Shown here: in pieces, positions 32,205 through 42,899 of the stretch
Position numbering within the stretch: the first letter of the stretch is position 1
Layout of the letters: every line of letters begins with the position of its first letter
Assembly: GCA_030704615.1 (NCBI GenBank)
Contig: CM060734.1
Span: 39,386,042 to 39,450,041, forward strand
Length of the DNA: 64,000 bases
Source of the DNA: Takakia lepidozioides
Taxonomy: Eukaryota; Streptophyta; Takakiopsida; Takakiales; Takakiaceae
Direction: 5' to 3'
Notes under the pieces: model-generated
Databases searched by the model: none
Seen by the model: the letters and a program-made list of their open reading frames with translations, nothing else
What the model was told of the DNA's origin: nothing
Position numbers and translations under genes: made by a program

Positions 32205-32520
32205 CATGCTGAGGTCTTCTGTAATGTCTCTTGCTTCGTAATGAGGTGCTTCTCCAACTCTTATTTTTCCAATGCTAATATCTTCCATCTGGAACATATC
32301 CACACATGTGTATATAACTTAAAAAACCAAATGACCATCAAAACTGGAAGCTGGGGATGAGGCTTATAAAAATTGAGATGGTCATTTGTTTTTTTAAGGA
32401 TTTCTGCACACATATGTGGATCTGTTCCAGGTGGAGAATATTAACATATTGGATAAAGAGGACATAGAGAAGCACCGCATGACGAGGCAGGAGACACTAC
32501 AAAAAGAGCTTCAAAAGGCA
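32205..32520. repeat. Inverted repeat IR4 (arms ~150 bp)
   Basis: Centred at about 32357. Inner arms acttaaaaaaccaaatgaccatc and gatggtcatttgtttttttaagg are nearly perfect. The outer arms share tggaacat.tccacata.gtg, gaggtgcttctcc and gtaatgtctcttgc. The loop is only about 20 bases. Confidence 0.75.
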
Positions 32521-32965
32521 TACCATGTAACAGGTCCCAGTATAATCGAAGACGAAACCCCATTCATTCAATGGGCGATTGAATGGTTGCCCATCCAAAT
32601 GATTTTCGTTTGCTTTCAATCTTTGCCACTATGTTCAACATACCATGTATCAGGTCCCGGATTAATATCAGATCAATCGAAATTCATTCGATGGCTCAAC
32701 GGATGGTTGGCCATCGAAATGATTTTGGTTCGCTTTTAGACTTGGCCACTATGTTCAATGTGCCATGTAAGAGGCCCCAGAGTAATATGAGATCAATCAA
32801 AATTTTGTTTAATGGGCCAACGGATGGTTGCCCATCCAAATGATTTTCGTTCGCTTTGAAACTCAGCTAGTATGTTCAATGTACCATCTGATACGTCCCA
32901 GTGTAATACGAGATCAATCGAAAATTGTTCGATTGTCCAATGAGGCGTTCACTTGTCATCTGGTT
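32521..32965 (+). repeat. 120-bp tandem repeat, 3.7 units
   Basis: Units start at 32521, 32641, 32761 and 32881 with taccatgtaacaggtcccag or variants. The period is exactly 120 bases (40 codons) for three units and the fourth is partial. Part of the array is open in one frame (YHVTGPSII..., YHVSGPGLI...), but later units contain stops. No family recognised. Confidence 0.8.
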
Positions 32966-33261
32966 TTTGTTCAATGCGAAAAAGAAATCTTGCAATGCGT
33001 GCACGGCTATTGCACCCATTGAACGGATGTGGTTGAAGCCCCTCTTTTGCCCGCATGTGCTTGAACATGTGTGCAACACATGTGCGGAGACACAACAAAC
33101 GAATAAATCATTTGCCTCCCCATCGACGCGCTCCCTCCTCAAGCCATTCCACAATTTAATTGAATTTAAATTCATACTCACCAATGTGACGTGTCAATGG
33201 CATGTCACTGAGGTAAACCAACCACTTCTGACGTGTTTTTCCCTATTTTTTCCTGAATGAG

Positions 33262-35460
33262 CATGGATAGAGTGTGGGTCCAGATTCATCCAAGAGGGCT
33301 GGACTTCAAGCTCCAGATTACCTTGATTCCATGTGGGGGTCAGTTGCTATAAGAAACCTGCATGGGTAGATGGTCAACTAAAGGCAGTAGCTGTAGCGGC
33401 ACAGTTGATAAAATCAGGCACCTCAACCATGACCACAGCTTCTGAAAGAGGATCAAGAGAGGGAGTCCACAATGCCTCTTCTAGCATTTCTGGGCATGTG
33501 AAGATACTTTAAGCGATAGCCTGACAAAGGCTCTACAAACTCTAAACCAAGGAGGCATTTCAGCAGATTCAAATATGTGTCTGTCTCTTGCTTAAGTGCA
33601 TCAAGATGGACGGTCTCGAAGCTGGAAAGCAGGTGCACACTCACATTATCCAAAGTGGATTCACGCCAAATGTTTTTCTACTCAACACCCTTGTCAACCT
33701 GTATGTTAAGTGTCGGAACATCAGGGATGCTCACCAAGTGTTCAATAGAATGCCTCAATGATCTTTGATCACGTGGAATATTATGTTGAAAGGATTTACC
33801 AAGCATAGGTGTGGTAGGAATGTTTTGGAGACATATGAGCAAATGATGTGCGAAGCGGTGAAGCCCAACCACATCACATTTGTTTGTGTTTGCAATGCGT
33901 GTGAAAGCCTGGGAGCAAGCTGGAATTGTACCAGATGTCATCTTGAACACTGCCCTTGTGGACATGTTTGCCAAATGCGGGTGCGTTAAGGATGTGAGGG
34001 GAGTTTTTCAACACTCTGGCTGAACGAGATGTGGTGTTGTGGAACGTGATGCTTGCAGGGTATGCACAACAGGGGCACGGATGGAGGCTTTGGAACCTAT
34101 GAGCAAATGATGGGGGAAGGGGTGAAGCCTAACCACATCACAAGGCATTTCACCAGATTCAGATATGTATGTCTGTCTCTTGCTTAAGTGCATCAAGATG
34201 GAAGGTCTGGAACAGTGTTGGACTGGTATATAGGTGAAGGACTGGTACATAATACTGGTATATGCACCGGTATTAGATACCAGACCAGTCTGGTATCATT
34301 TGGGAGAATACTTGGTCAGATACCAGACCAGGCTGGTATCAGTTCTTTCATACTATAGCCACAATACCCGTACTCCCCTCGTCTTCCTCATTTACTCTGG
34401 TATGTATATTCAATTAATTTATGTGTACATATGCCTATATATTCGTACTTATGTATATTTACTTCTTATGTATATTTTATTTGTTTTCACTTGATACTTG
34501 CCACTTGACAAATTTGTAACTCAAGATGGCTTTGGAATGATACCAGAGTTGATATCTCATACCAGCTGGTATTGTGGTCATGATACTCATATTCATACCA
34601 GTATCTGGAAAAAAATACATCCACCATTATAGAGACCAGACTGGTATGAAAGTTTTGTGATACGCCTGGTACCAGGACCAGTCTGGTATGTAAAAAACTT
34701 GATACCAGTCCAACACTGGTCTGGAAGTTGGAAAATAGGTGCATACTCACATCATCCAAAGTGGATTCACGTCAAATGTTTTTCTTCTCAACACCCTTGT
34801 CAACATGTATGTTATGTGCGGGAGCATCATTGATGTTCACCAAGTGTTCAACAGAATGCCTCAACGATCTTTGATCACGTGGAATATAATGTTAGCAGGA
34901 TGCAATGCGTGTGCAAGCCTGGGAGCTCTGGAAAAGGGGAAAGAGGTCCATGGTGACATTGTCAAAGCTGGAATTGTACCAGATGTCATTCTGAACACTC
35001 CCCTGGTGGACATGTATGCCAAATGTGGGTGCATTAAGGATGCGAAGGGAGTTTCCATGGCTGAACGAGATGTGGTGTCGTGGAGTGCGATGCTTGCAGG
35101 GTATGCACAGCAGGGACTGGTATGGAGGCTTTGGAGACCTATGATCAAATGATGGGGGAAGGGGTGAAGCCCGACCACATCACGTTTGTGTACATTTGCA
35201 ATGCGTGTGTAAGTCTGACAGCTTTGGAAAAGGGCAAAGAGGTCCATGGCGACATTGTTAGATCTGCAATTGTATCAAATGTCATTCTGAACAATACCCT
35301 CGTGGACATGTATGAAGGGAGTGTTCGACGGTATGGCTGAACGAGATGTGCTGTTGTGGAGTGCGATGATTGCAGGATGTGCACAGCAAGGGCGCGGGAT
35401 GGAGGCTTTGGAGACTTATGAGCAAATGATGTGCGAAGGGGTGAAGCCCGCACTTTGCAT
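33262..35460 (+). pseudogene. PDF-PPR fusion pseudogene, N-terminal part
   Basis: Decayed copy of the gene at 43.97-47.28 kb. It opens with VWVQIHPRGLDFK, the second half of an OSB PDF motif (Pro-Asp here Leu-Asp), shifts frame near 33337, then continues into PPR repeats (HTHIIQSGFTPNVFLLNTLV, FNRMPQ, ITWNIML, ITFVCVCNACE). After several stops the N-terminal PPR block starts again near 34140, is split by the hAT element at 34213-34718, and runs on to 35460 (LEKGKEVHGDIVKAGIVPDV). Duplication, deletions and stops show it is dead. It preserves the PDF-PPR junction. Confidence 0.8.
34213..34718. mobile_element. Non-autonomous hAT-type element (506 bp) with perfect TSD
   Basis: Perfect 17-bp terminal inverted repeats, cagtgttggactggtat and ataccagtccaacactg. 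They are flanked on both sides by the 8-bp target duplication gtctggaa (34205-34212 and 34719-34726). The interior is rich in subterminal (a)ccag(t/a)ctggtat motifs in both orientations, as for hAT transposase binding sites, and has no transposase frame. Removing it restores the PPR pseudogene reading through ...GLE/VGK.... An 8-bp TSD with CAGTG ends places it in the hAT superfamily. Confidence 0.92.
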
Positions 35461-35479
35461 TGCATGATGTTGAGGAAGA

Positions 35480-36720
35480 GCTTAAAGGATCGTCTGATAA
35501 CAGGGAAAAACGGGCTGAAATGTGTTGAAGAAGGTACCTTCATTAGCAGCGCTTTGTTCTATCAAATGCACTGCTGCCGCTGCTGTTTCCAGTTGACCAT
35601 CTACCCACGCAGCTTTCTTGTAGTTATTGATCCGCAGGGAATCAGAAGTAATCTTGTGTTTAAAATCGACCTCTTGGATGAATCGTGTTCCACGACACCA
35701 CCTTGTTCAGCCATAGTGTTGAACACTCCCTCCGCATGCTCAATGCTCCCACAATGGCATACATGTCCACAAGGGTATTGTTAATAATCAGATCTTCCCC
35801 TTTTCCAGCTTTGGTGATGCAACCATGCACCTCTTTGCCCTTTTCCAGGGCTGCAGGCTTGCACACGCACTGCAAATGCACACAAACATGATGTGGTCGA
35901 GCTTCACCCCTTCCCCCATCATCTGCTTTCAGGTCTCCAAAGCCCCATCTCGCGCTCCTGCTCTGCACACCCTGCAAGCATCGCGTTCCACGACCACATC
36001 TCATTCAGCCATAGTGTTGAACACTCCCTTGGCATCCTCAATGCTCCCACATTTGGCATACATGGCCACCAGAGCAATGTTCAGGATGACAAATTTTGGT
36101 ACAATTGCAGATTTGATGAAGTCACCAGGGATCTCTTTGCCTTTTTCCAGGGCTGCCATACGCACTACAAACTTACACAAACGTTATGTCGGCGGCCTTC
36201 ACCCCTTCCCCCATCATTTGCTCAAAGGTTGGAGCCTCCATCCCGCACCCCTGCTGTGCATACCCTGCAAGCATCGCACTCCACAACACCACATCTCGTT
36301 CAGCCATAGAGTTGAACACTGATCCCTTATCCTCGATGCACCCACATTTGGCTACATGTCCACCAGGGTAGGGGCAGTGTTCAGAATGACATCTGGTAAT
36401 CTGACAGGCATTCACCTTTTTGCCTCGGTTGTCCCACCATTGTCTGGGGTCAGAAAAATATTCATTCACAACTTCTCCTCGTCTTTGTTACCTGTTTCTG
36501 GATACTTTCCTGTTGTCACATTGGCAGTATCATGTCAAAGTCATTCCAAAACTATCCTAGATTCACTCAACCAGCTAACTTGCATAATTCAACATGAAAA
36601 TTTAGGGCCGATTCTGATAGGAGGGGAAAACAGGGTGAAATGTGTTGAAGAAGGTGCCTTCATCAGCAGTGCCTGATTTTATCAATTGTGCCGCTACTGC
36701 AATCTAAAGACAATATTCAT
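35480..36720 (-). pseudogene. Inverted, shuffled PDF and PPR fragments
   Basis: On the minus strand, from right to left, come the end of a PDF second-half exon (36690-36600) and an intact-looking PDF first half NEYFSDPRQWWDNRGKK (near 36460-36410). These lead directly into mid-array PPR sequence (FNSMAERDVV, MLAGYAQQGCGMEA). A further PDF second half, FKHKITSDSL then NNYKKAAWVDGQL (about 35670-35590), is fused to the PPR end. The order is scrambled relative to 43.97-48.7 kb, and the plus-strand pseudogene next to it points the other way, so the block arose by inversion and deletion. Confidence 0.7.
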
Positions 36721-36959
36721 TTTCTGATACACTGTCCGGAGTTCTCTCATTGATAACAGGTGTACGTTGAAGGTTGCAATGACCAAAAGTGCTTCTAATA
36801 GAGTCCCACATCAATTCAATCTCAAAGAAGTTCGTCCCTTGACTGGCTGGAGAGCGTCTTACACATTGGTGATTCAATGGGGCGCGCTCTAGGAAGACAA
36901 ACCAAGGGCAAGGACTTCAACTGTAGGTGACCAAGTGCAGTGGACTCGTGAGAAATCCC

Positions 36960-37370
36960 AAACCCTAAACGTTCCATTGTGTACTATATCATAATGGACA
37001 AAAATTTGTTCCCCCAGTGTGCCAATGTGTTGATCGACATAACTGATATTGGTACCTCTGACCACTTCCTGGTTTGGACTGAGATCAAAAGGTGTTTTCC
37101 CAACACCAGAGTAGAAAAGATTCTCAAGGACCTGCACCTGGATCCGCAAGTCTTGACCCTGCTGGATAAATCCGACTTAGAGGCTGCAGTGTCCAAAGCC
37201 ATGTCTGTTGCTATGAGATTGTCAGATGAAAATGAAGTTAGGCAGAAAACTTCCCTGAACTTGTTTCCAGTTAGTGACATGGGGGAGGACATCTTGGATG
37301 ACCTAGCTATGGATATGTTTTTCTCATTTTACCCCCCCCCCCCCTGTTTTGATTTTTCTTTTAGCTAAGG
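36960..37370 (+). pseudogene. Possible LINE endonuclease fragment
   Basis: A frame from about 36979 has DIGTSDHFLVWTEIKRCF, resembling the C-terminal S-D-H box of LINE apurinic endonucleases, followed by a helical-looking segment without further motifs. Only this one motif supports the call. It could also be unrelated sequence. Confidence 0.35.
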
Positions 37371-37374
37371 ATCT

Positions 37375-38180
37375 AATGATCCAAAAATCCTAAAGTTTTT
37401 AGGAGGTAGTAGCCCAGGACGAGGGCTTTCTAATGGTATACTGGTCTTGTCCTAGTACGTAGAGAGTTGTGAGCTAGAGGTAGAGACAGCCGGAAACCAA
37501 AAGGGGAGTGAAAGTACTATACCCTTGAATTTAGGCTAGTACCATGTCAAAAGGTAGAGGATGACTGGTTACGCCGGCAAAATGCCTTCCTGTCCAAAAA
37601 TATTCTAGGGAGTGAGATTTTCTAGAAGTCAACCTAGTGGAAGTGGGATAGCCCCACCATAAGAACAGTTTAGTATATTTGTTAGCACGTTTTGTTTTGT
37701 CTTATTGGACTTGGTTGTGTAATTCATCCAAAGGGATGAATGTGGATAGGTGAAAAATTCCATCCACCAGTTTAGGATTGGGAGCGAGTTCTCCTCCCTA
37801 TTAGGAACGGTTCCCTAAACAAGGGGCATTCCCACTAGTTATTTGAGTTCCCTTGGAGATATCAAAAGGATCTTTGGGATCCTGTGGGGATTCCCTACTA
37901 TTAGGATTTTTTTTAAAAAAAAATTCATTATTTATTATTATTTGCATTGTTGTATGCTATAAATTGGAGCCGTTGTAGGCTCATTTATCCGGACCCCCTT
38001 AGCTCAAATGTTGAGTTTTAATGATGAGTTCGGCCCCTCTGAAGGGTAGGATTGAACTCAACCACCCGGGAGTGGAAGGGGCATTGGGAAGGGGAGATTA
38101 CCCTTTCTCCCTAAACTCGGTTAGGTATTTTGTGAAGGGGCTTGAATAGATTCTCCTCAGCTATAAGCGCTTCGGGAGTT
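37375..38180. other. No gene recognised
   Basis: Non-coding sequence with short T and A runs (about 37908-37924). It leads into the retroelement-like fragment at 38.18 kb and may be its leader. Confidence 0.3.
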
Positions 38181-38766
38181 TAGCCTGCGATTCTTCATCA
38201 ACACCCTCGACTGGAATCTCTAGCACAACGAGTTGTGCAGGGAGTTTATGGAGAATTATAACACCACCGCTCGAACTACGTGCGTCCGCGACACGTAGAT
38301 TCTCCTAACCGAGACTTACTTGGCGGAAGTCTTTCATCTTCCCAATCAGGATGCCCCGACGCACACCAACAAACCTCCAAGATTTGTTCCGAGGATTTGT
38401 TTGACAACAAAACACAACCCAATCAAGGGTACACCTGCAAAGACAGCAAGGACCCGGGCTTCAAGAAGATCAGCCCCGTATTGAGTGCATAACACCTACT
38501 GCAGCAAGGAGTTTGTGGAACAGGTATTGATTTGCCTCAACGGGAAAATCGTCAACTGGGCGGGCTTCTTGTTGAAGAAGCTGCTTCAAGAACTCAACCG
38601 CCTGTCTAAGAAGAAGACACAAATAACATATACCATGGCGACTCCCTTGTTACTACAAATGATCCGGCACACAGTTCATTTGACGCCAGTAGAGCAAGCA
38701 GCTCTAGGAATCATGCAACAAACAGTGACAGTGGAGGAGGATGAGAGTGATTCCGCTGCAGTGTAG
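38180..38766 (+). pseudogene. Fragment of a retroelement-associated hypothetical protein
   Basis: Broken frames read NELCREFMENYNT, then ILLTETYLAEVFHLP, and after a stop EFVEQVLICLNGKIVNWAGF and LLLQMIRHTVHLTPVE. This order resembles the uncharacterised N-terminal proteins often seen in plant retroelements, whose role is unknown. Stops at about 38218, 38297 and 38489. Confidence 0.35.
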
Positions 38767-38960
38767 GAAGAGGGCGGATTTGCAAAGAGGGCCCGCATAG
38801 ACGAAGGCACAGCAAGCATGACGGCTGAGGTCATGCTCACATCCATGAAAGACTCTACATTACAGAGAGAAGATGGTAAACAACAGCCAGAAGGGGCAGA
38901 CTTTGTGGACGTCACACCTACCAACAACACAAGCAATCAACAAACCACTACTGAGCAGCG

Positions 38961-39145
38961 ATAGCTAATAGTAGTGGCAAATGTTTCAAAGCAATGTGTA
39001 CAACAATTAAAAAATATATGAACATATGAATCAGCGACGTCGCATCCTTGGGCCAACGTCGTCACCACGCCATCACTTCTATCACAAATATCCCATTCTG
39101 CTCACTAGCATAGGCCAACGTCGTCACCATCATAAGTATCATGAT
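38961..39145 (+). repeat. ~185-bp direct repeat, copy 1
   Basis: Matches 39408-39595 (tagtggcaaatgtttcaaa, atatgaacatatgaa, ggccaacgtcgtcacca). It includes bases equivalent to the 3' end of the KP4-like gene. A ~45-base inverted copy of its left end lies at 39308-39362, so the pair encloses a GC-rich insert (39170-39330). Confidence 0.7.
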
Positions 39146-39407
39146 GGGAGATAGAAAAACATATCCATAGCTAGAAGACCTTCCCCCTAAAAACCCGCAA
39201 CCGCTGGTCGTTGGGTGTGTCGTGGAGGCTACCGCCACGTGGTGAGGCGCCAGGCCTCGCGGCCTCCTGCGCTGGCGGGCCCCACGGGCTCCACCCTGCA
39301 GTCCTTGCAGTGCACATTGCTTTTAAACATTTGCCACTACAATTAGTTATTGAATTATCATAACTCGTCACCACACTATCACGTTGGAAGTGATATTTAT
39401 GATATTT

Positions 39408-39595
39408 CAATAGCTAATAGTAGTGGCAAATATTTCAAAACAATGTGTACAACAATTAAAAAAATATATGAACATATGAACCAGCGACGTTGGAAATCCA
39501 TGGGCCAACGTCGTCACCATGCCATCACTTCTATCACAAATATTCCATTCTGTTCACTAGCATAGGCCAATGTCGTCACCATCATAAGTATCATA
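39408..39595 (+). repeat. ~185-bp direct repeat, copy 2
   Basis: Second copy of 38961-39145, overlapping the 3' end of the KP4-like gene on the minus strand. A segmental duplication of the gene's 3' flank is the simplest explanation. Confidence 0.7.
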
Positions 39596-39985
39596 AAAGT
39601 AAGCCTTTACAACCACGTTGACGGTCAGCATACCGTTGGCAATATTGTTGTCTTCTAGATAGAAAAGTACAATACTCCCACGGGTCTCGCAACCGTGATC
39701 TGCAAGTTGAATCGAGGTCTTGATCGAGTAGCCGGGAGCGCCACCGGAATTTTGACAGAAGACAAATTTTTTTTCATGTCCTTCAACAAAGCCGCAGGTA
39801 ATCTGTTCTTCATTGTTGTAAAAGCGATTGAGGTCGATATGATCGTTGATGACGGTCACCAACGTTTGTAGTACTGGTCCATAGTGCTACATTTTCCAGC
39901 AATACATGCTACCGTGACAGTTGATGCCGAGTGCCGCAACACCACCTTGAATGCTCAAGGCTATAAGAATGAGAACGGTGAGCAT
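39557..39985 (-). pseudogene. KP4-like (killer-toxin-fold) secreted protein gene, with internal stop
   Basis: From the ATG at 39985 the frame encodes a hydrophobic signal-peptide-like start (MLTVLILIALS), then ALGINCHGSMYC, the N-terminal motif of KP4-fold proteins. A TAG at 39889-39887 follows. Beyond it the same frame continues with ITCGFVEGHE, a DHGCETRGS segment and GMLTVNVV, which match the spacing and cysteine context of the family's C-terminal half, and ends at 39557. KP4-like genes are known in fungi and mosses as small secreted proteins. The single stop suggests a recently dead gene, unless it is a sequence error. A TATA box stands 115 bases upstream. The family call rests on motif order and is good but unsearched. 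Confidence 0.65.
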
Positions 39986-40100
39986 GTAGTACCATGATGA
40001 AATGCAATGGTAAGACGAAGAAATATTACGAGGAGGTCGCTTGAGTTTGTTTGGTTGCGAGTCGAAAGTAAATTTTTATTGTAACCTTCGAGCGGAGACA

Positions 40101-40108
40101 TATATATA
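40101..40108 (-). promoter_or_regulatory. TATA box of the KP4-like gene
   Basis: Minus-strand TATATATA (plus-strand tatatata) lies 115 bases before the ATG at 39985, a normal distance for a plant core promoter. Confidence 0.5.
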
Positions 40109-40169
40109 CTTGAGATCAGGTTGTAGTAGTTGGTAGTAAAGTTGCCGGTGGAGGACTTTGATGTCCGCA

Positions 40170-41270
40170 TAGATCTAAAAATCTAAATTTGTTGATCTAA
40201 AAATACAAAAAAAATATTCGAATCCACAACGGTAGTTGCAACGAAGAGTGGACCAAAAAGTTGAAGATGTGGCCTACATAAAGGTACATAAAATTAAAAC
40301 AAATAAAAATCATGAAAATAGCCAAAAAATGGATTCACTTGCATTATATCATGTGGAACGTTTGTTGTTAGGATACTGTCATTTCAAATGGAAAAAAAAA
40401 AAAAATGTTATGGAGGATATATGCCGCCACGTGCCGTCGGTGAAGAAATCTAAACTTGACCATAATCACAAAAGTATCTGTTTTTGAAAATTTGACCTTG
40501 TCGGGCCATCCTTATATACACTGGTTGTATTTAATGAAGACAATTCATGGGCTATTTTGGTTTTTATATTGTAAAGGACTTCATGAAAATAAGTGGTATT
40601 GGCATGTTGATAAAGTACATAAAATTTAGTTTAATGAGTAAAAATGTTAAAAAACTCCAGATTCTTTATCATAAGAGCAAGGGAGGGCCAAGTCCCTTGT
40701 TCCAATTGAATTCCGTAAATGTTACAAAATCTAGCAAATAATGAGTCCATAACAAGTTTTGTATGGACTATAACAAAAGCCTTTGGGCTTTCATAAAGTC
40801 AATCACTTCTAGAGATAACTGTTTTTGGCGAGTCTTAGAAGGTAGATACTACATGTAGATAGGTGCAAAGTTGTGAGTCTTTTTTTATAAATATCATAGA
40901 AATCTATGATTGTAGACAAAAACCAACAAACTATGTCAAGGAAAAATGACGCAGTTACGTCAAAAAAATGGAATCACCCAACAAAACAAAGAATACATAA
41001 ATAAACTGTTTTGTCGCAAATGCTGTTATTTCAAGGATGAAATCGCCAAACTTCTCCAAATAAAATGAACAGAATATACAACTATTTCCTACTATTTTCT
41101 TTAAAAAAAAAAAAAAACGTTGATTCATATCCTACTTCAAGAAGACATGCAGATGACATCTTTGGTATGCTACCACAGATGTCAACTTTCCTAAAGTCTT
41201 TTGCTATATTCATATCATTGTCATCGTGTTCGCTTAAGAAGATTTGCTTTCCGCTTAGCATAGTCAACGT
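40170..41270. other. AT-rich stretch, no gene recognised
   Basis: AT-rich sequence with short A-runs (about 40391-40402 and 41104-41116). No coding motif found on either strand. Confidence 0.35.
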
Positions 41271-41279
41271 TATTGGCAT

Positions 41280-41440
41280 TGCCATTATAATTGCAGCCAA
41301 AAGCGACCGAGTTGACGGTCGGCATCCCGTTGGCAACATTGTTGAATCAAGGTCTTGATCGAGTAGTCGGGAGTACCTTGGTCTAGGTAGATAGATTTCC
41401 CCTTTCTGCAGCTCTCTGCACAAGTTCTAGGTCAAACAAC
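41280..41440 (-). pseudogene. Second KP4-like fragment
   Basis: Minus-strand sequence with 'cgatcaagaccttgattcaacaatgttgccaacgggatgccgac' features matches two separated blocks of the KP4-like gene at 39.6-39.7 kb (the YSIKT block and the N-x-A-N-G-M block), with the cysteine-bearing segment between them deleted. Too short and deleted to be functional. Confidence 0.55.
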
Positions 41441-41444
41441 CTCT

Positions 41445-42480
41445 GTATGCCAAAGATATGGCCAAACAAACTTTGTAAACATAATATATGACCTTAAATG
41501 GAAACAAATACAAGGAAAAACTATTTTCAATTAATAATTTCCTTTGGTTTTCCCACGTTTTTTGCGAGTCTTTGCAAGTTCCATTAAGTTAAAAATACAG
41601 TGCCCTGCGAGTGCCCGCAAAATCCCCCACCCATTGAGAGCCTGACACCACCTTCGGCGAGCGATTCAAGTGCAATTGGCTGATTTGAATCAACTAATCA
41701 ATATCACCATTTGCCAACTTCAATTCCAGCTTCAACCTTGACGTGGTGGCCTTAACAACTACATTTACATATTGAGAGATACATTTGCAATGCGAAACTC
41801 TGATACCTGAAGAGAGGTCGGGTAACGTGCAGGTAGGATGCTCACGAACATGAAGAATATTTTTGAGATGCCTAGAGAAAATCACACAGATAAGCTAAAG
41901 AGATTATACTCACGCGACAAAAATAAGAGGACTAATATCAAATTGTACTTAAAATGTGCTCACATGAGCACAAATCACAACAAATTAGGCTGCAAAGCCT
42001 TCCTCACGTCGTCCCTTATAAACCAAACACAACTCATTTGGATAATGACCTACGCAATGATACCTGGAAACTTTGCTGGCGAAACCCAATACCTTGATTT
42101 ATTCCATTGGCGAAACCCGTTGTTTGCCTCATTATATGACATTGTTCAATTATTGTTTGGTATTTGTTTGTTTTGGATGGTGTTGGTTATTGTGACTTTG
42201 TTTTTCCCTAGTGTGTTATTCCTTTGTAGGATACCAAAGCTGTAAATGTGTGGAACTTGGAGCTTGTAGATATACATTATGGGTGCATATTTCGCATTAG
42301 GGTTTAGGGACAGAAATAGGCAGCGAAACCCTATAAATGCACTCTCTCTCTATATCCGCAAATGGTTTTATTCCGTTTTGAAAACATATAACTCTTGTGA
42401 CCACGGTTTACAAACATAAAACCCCCATGACAATGGGTTGTGCTCACGCCATGCTCACGTTCTACCAACCCCCATAAAAT
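41445..42480. other. No gene recognised
   Basis: One plus-strand frame (41838-42245) is open for 135 codons and has a hydrophobic end, but no motif, start context or homologue within the window supports it. Confidence 0.3.
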
Positions 42481-42499
42481 GAAACCATATAGATATTGG

Positions 42500-42895
42500 G
42501 ACCGATTGAAGAGTGGGTATTTCCAAAGAATGTACATGATGTGAGAGCTTTTCTTGGATTGTCTAATTTTTTTATGGAGAATTTATTAGTGCATGCCCTA
42601 GAATAGCTAGCAAGCTATTGAGAAAGGAAGAATTTTTCAATTGGACACCCAAGTGTCATAAAGCGTTTGAAGGATTTACAACGTCATTGATAACTGCACC
42701 TATACTTAAGATTGCAGACCCAAATCTACCTTTTGCAGATCACATTGATGCATCCAAAGAAGCTATAGGAGCTATGTTGTACCAAGAGGGACATCCTATT
42801 GCGCATGAACCTAAGAAATTAAACAATGCCGAAAAGAATTATTGGGGTCATGAAATAAGCCCCCTAGGGATAAAACTGCAAGTTCGTGTTCAAAA
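42500..42895 (+). pseudogene. Ty3/gypsy RT-RNase H fragment
   Basis: Reads EEWVFPKNVHDVRAFLGLSNF (RT connection), then, after a frame break, RKEEFFNWTPKCHKAFEG and the RNase H start ADPNLPFADHIDASKEAIGA and GHPIAHEPKKLNNAEKNYW. It is a third, unrelated gypsy lineage in this window, reduced to about 400 bases. Confidence 0.75.
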
Positions 42896-42899
42896 TAGT

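Noticed and set aside
41838-42245. 135-codon frame with hydrophobic C-terminus as a membrane protein
   Set aside because: Only the last third is hydrophobic, there is no start context or motif, and it lies in AT-rich repeat debris.
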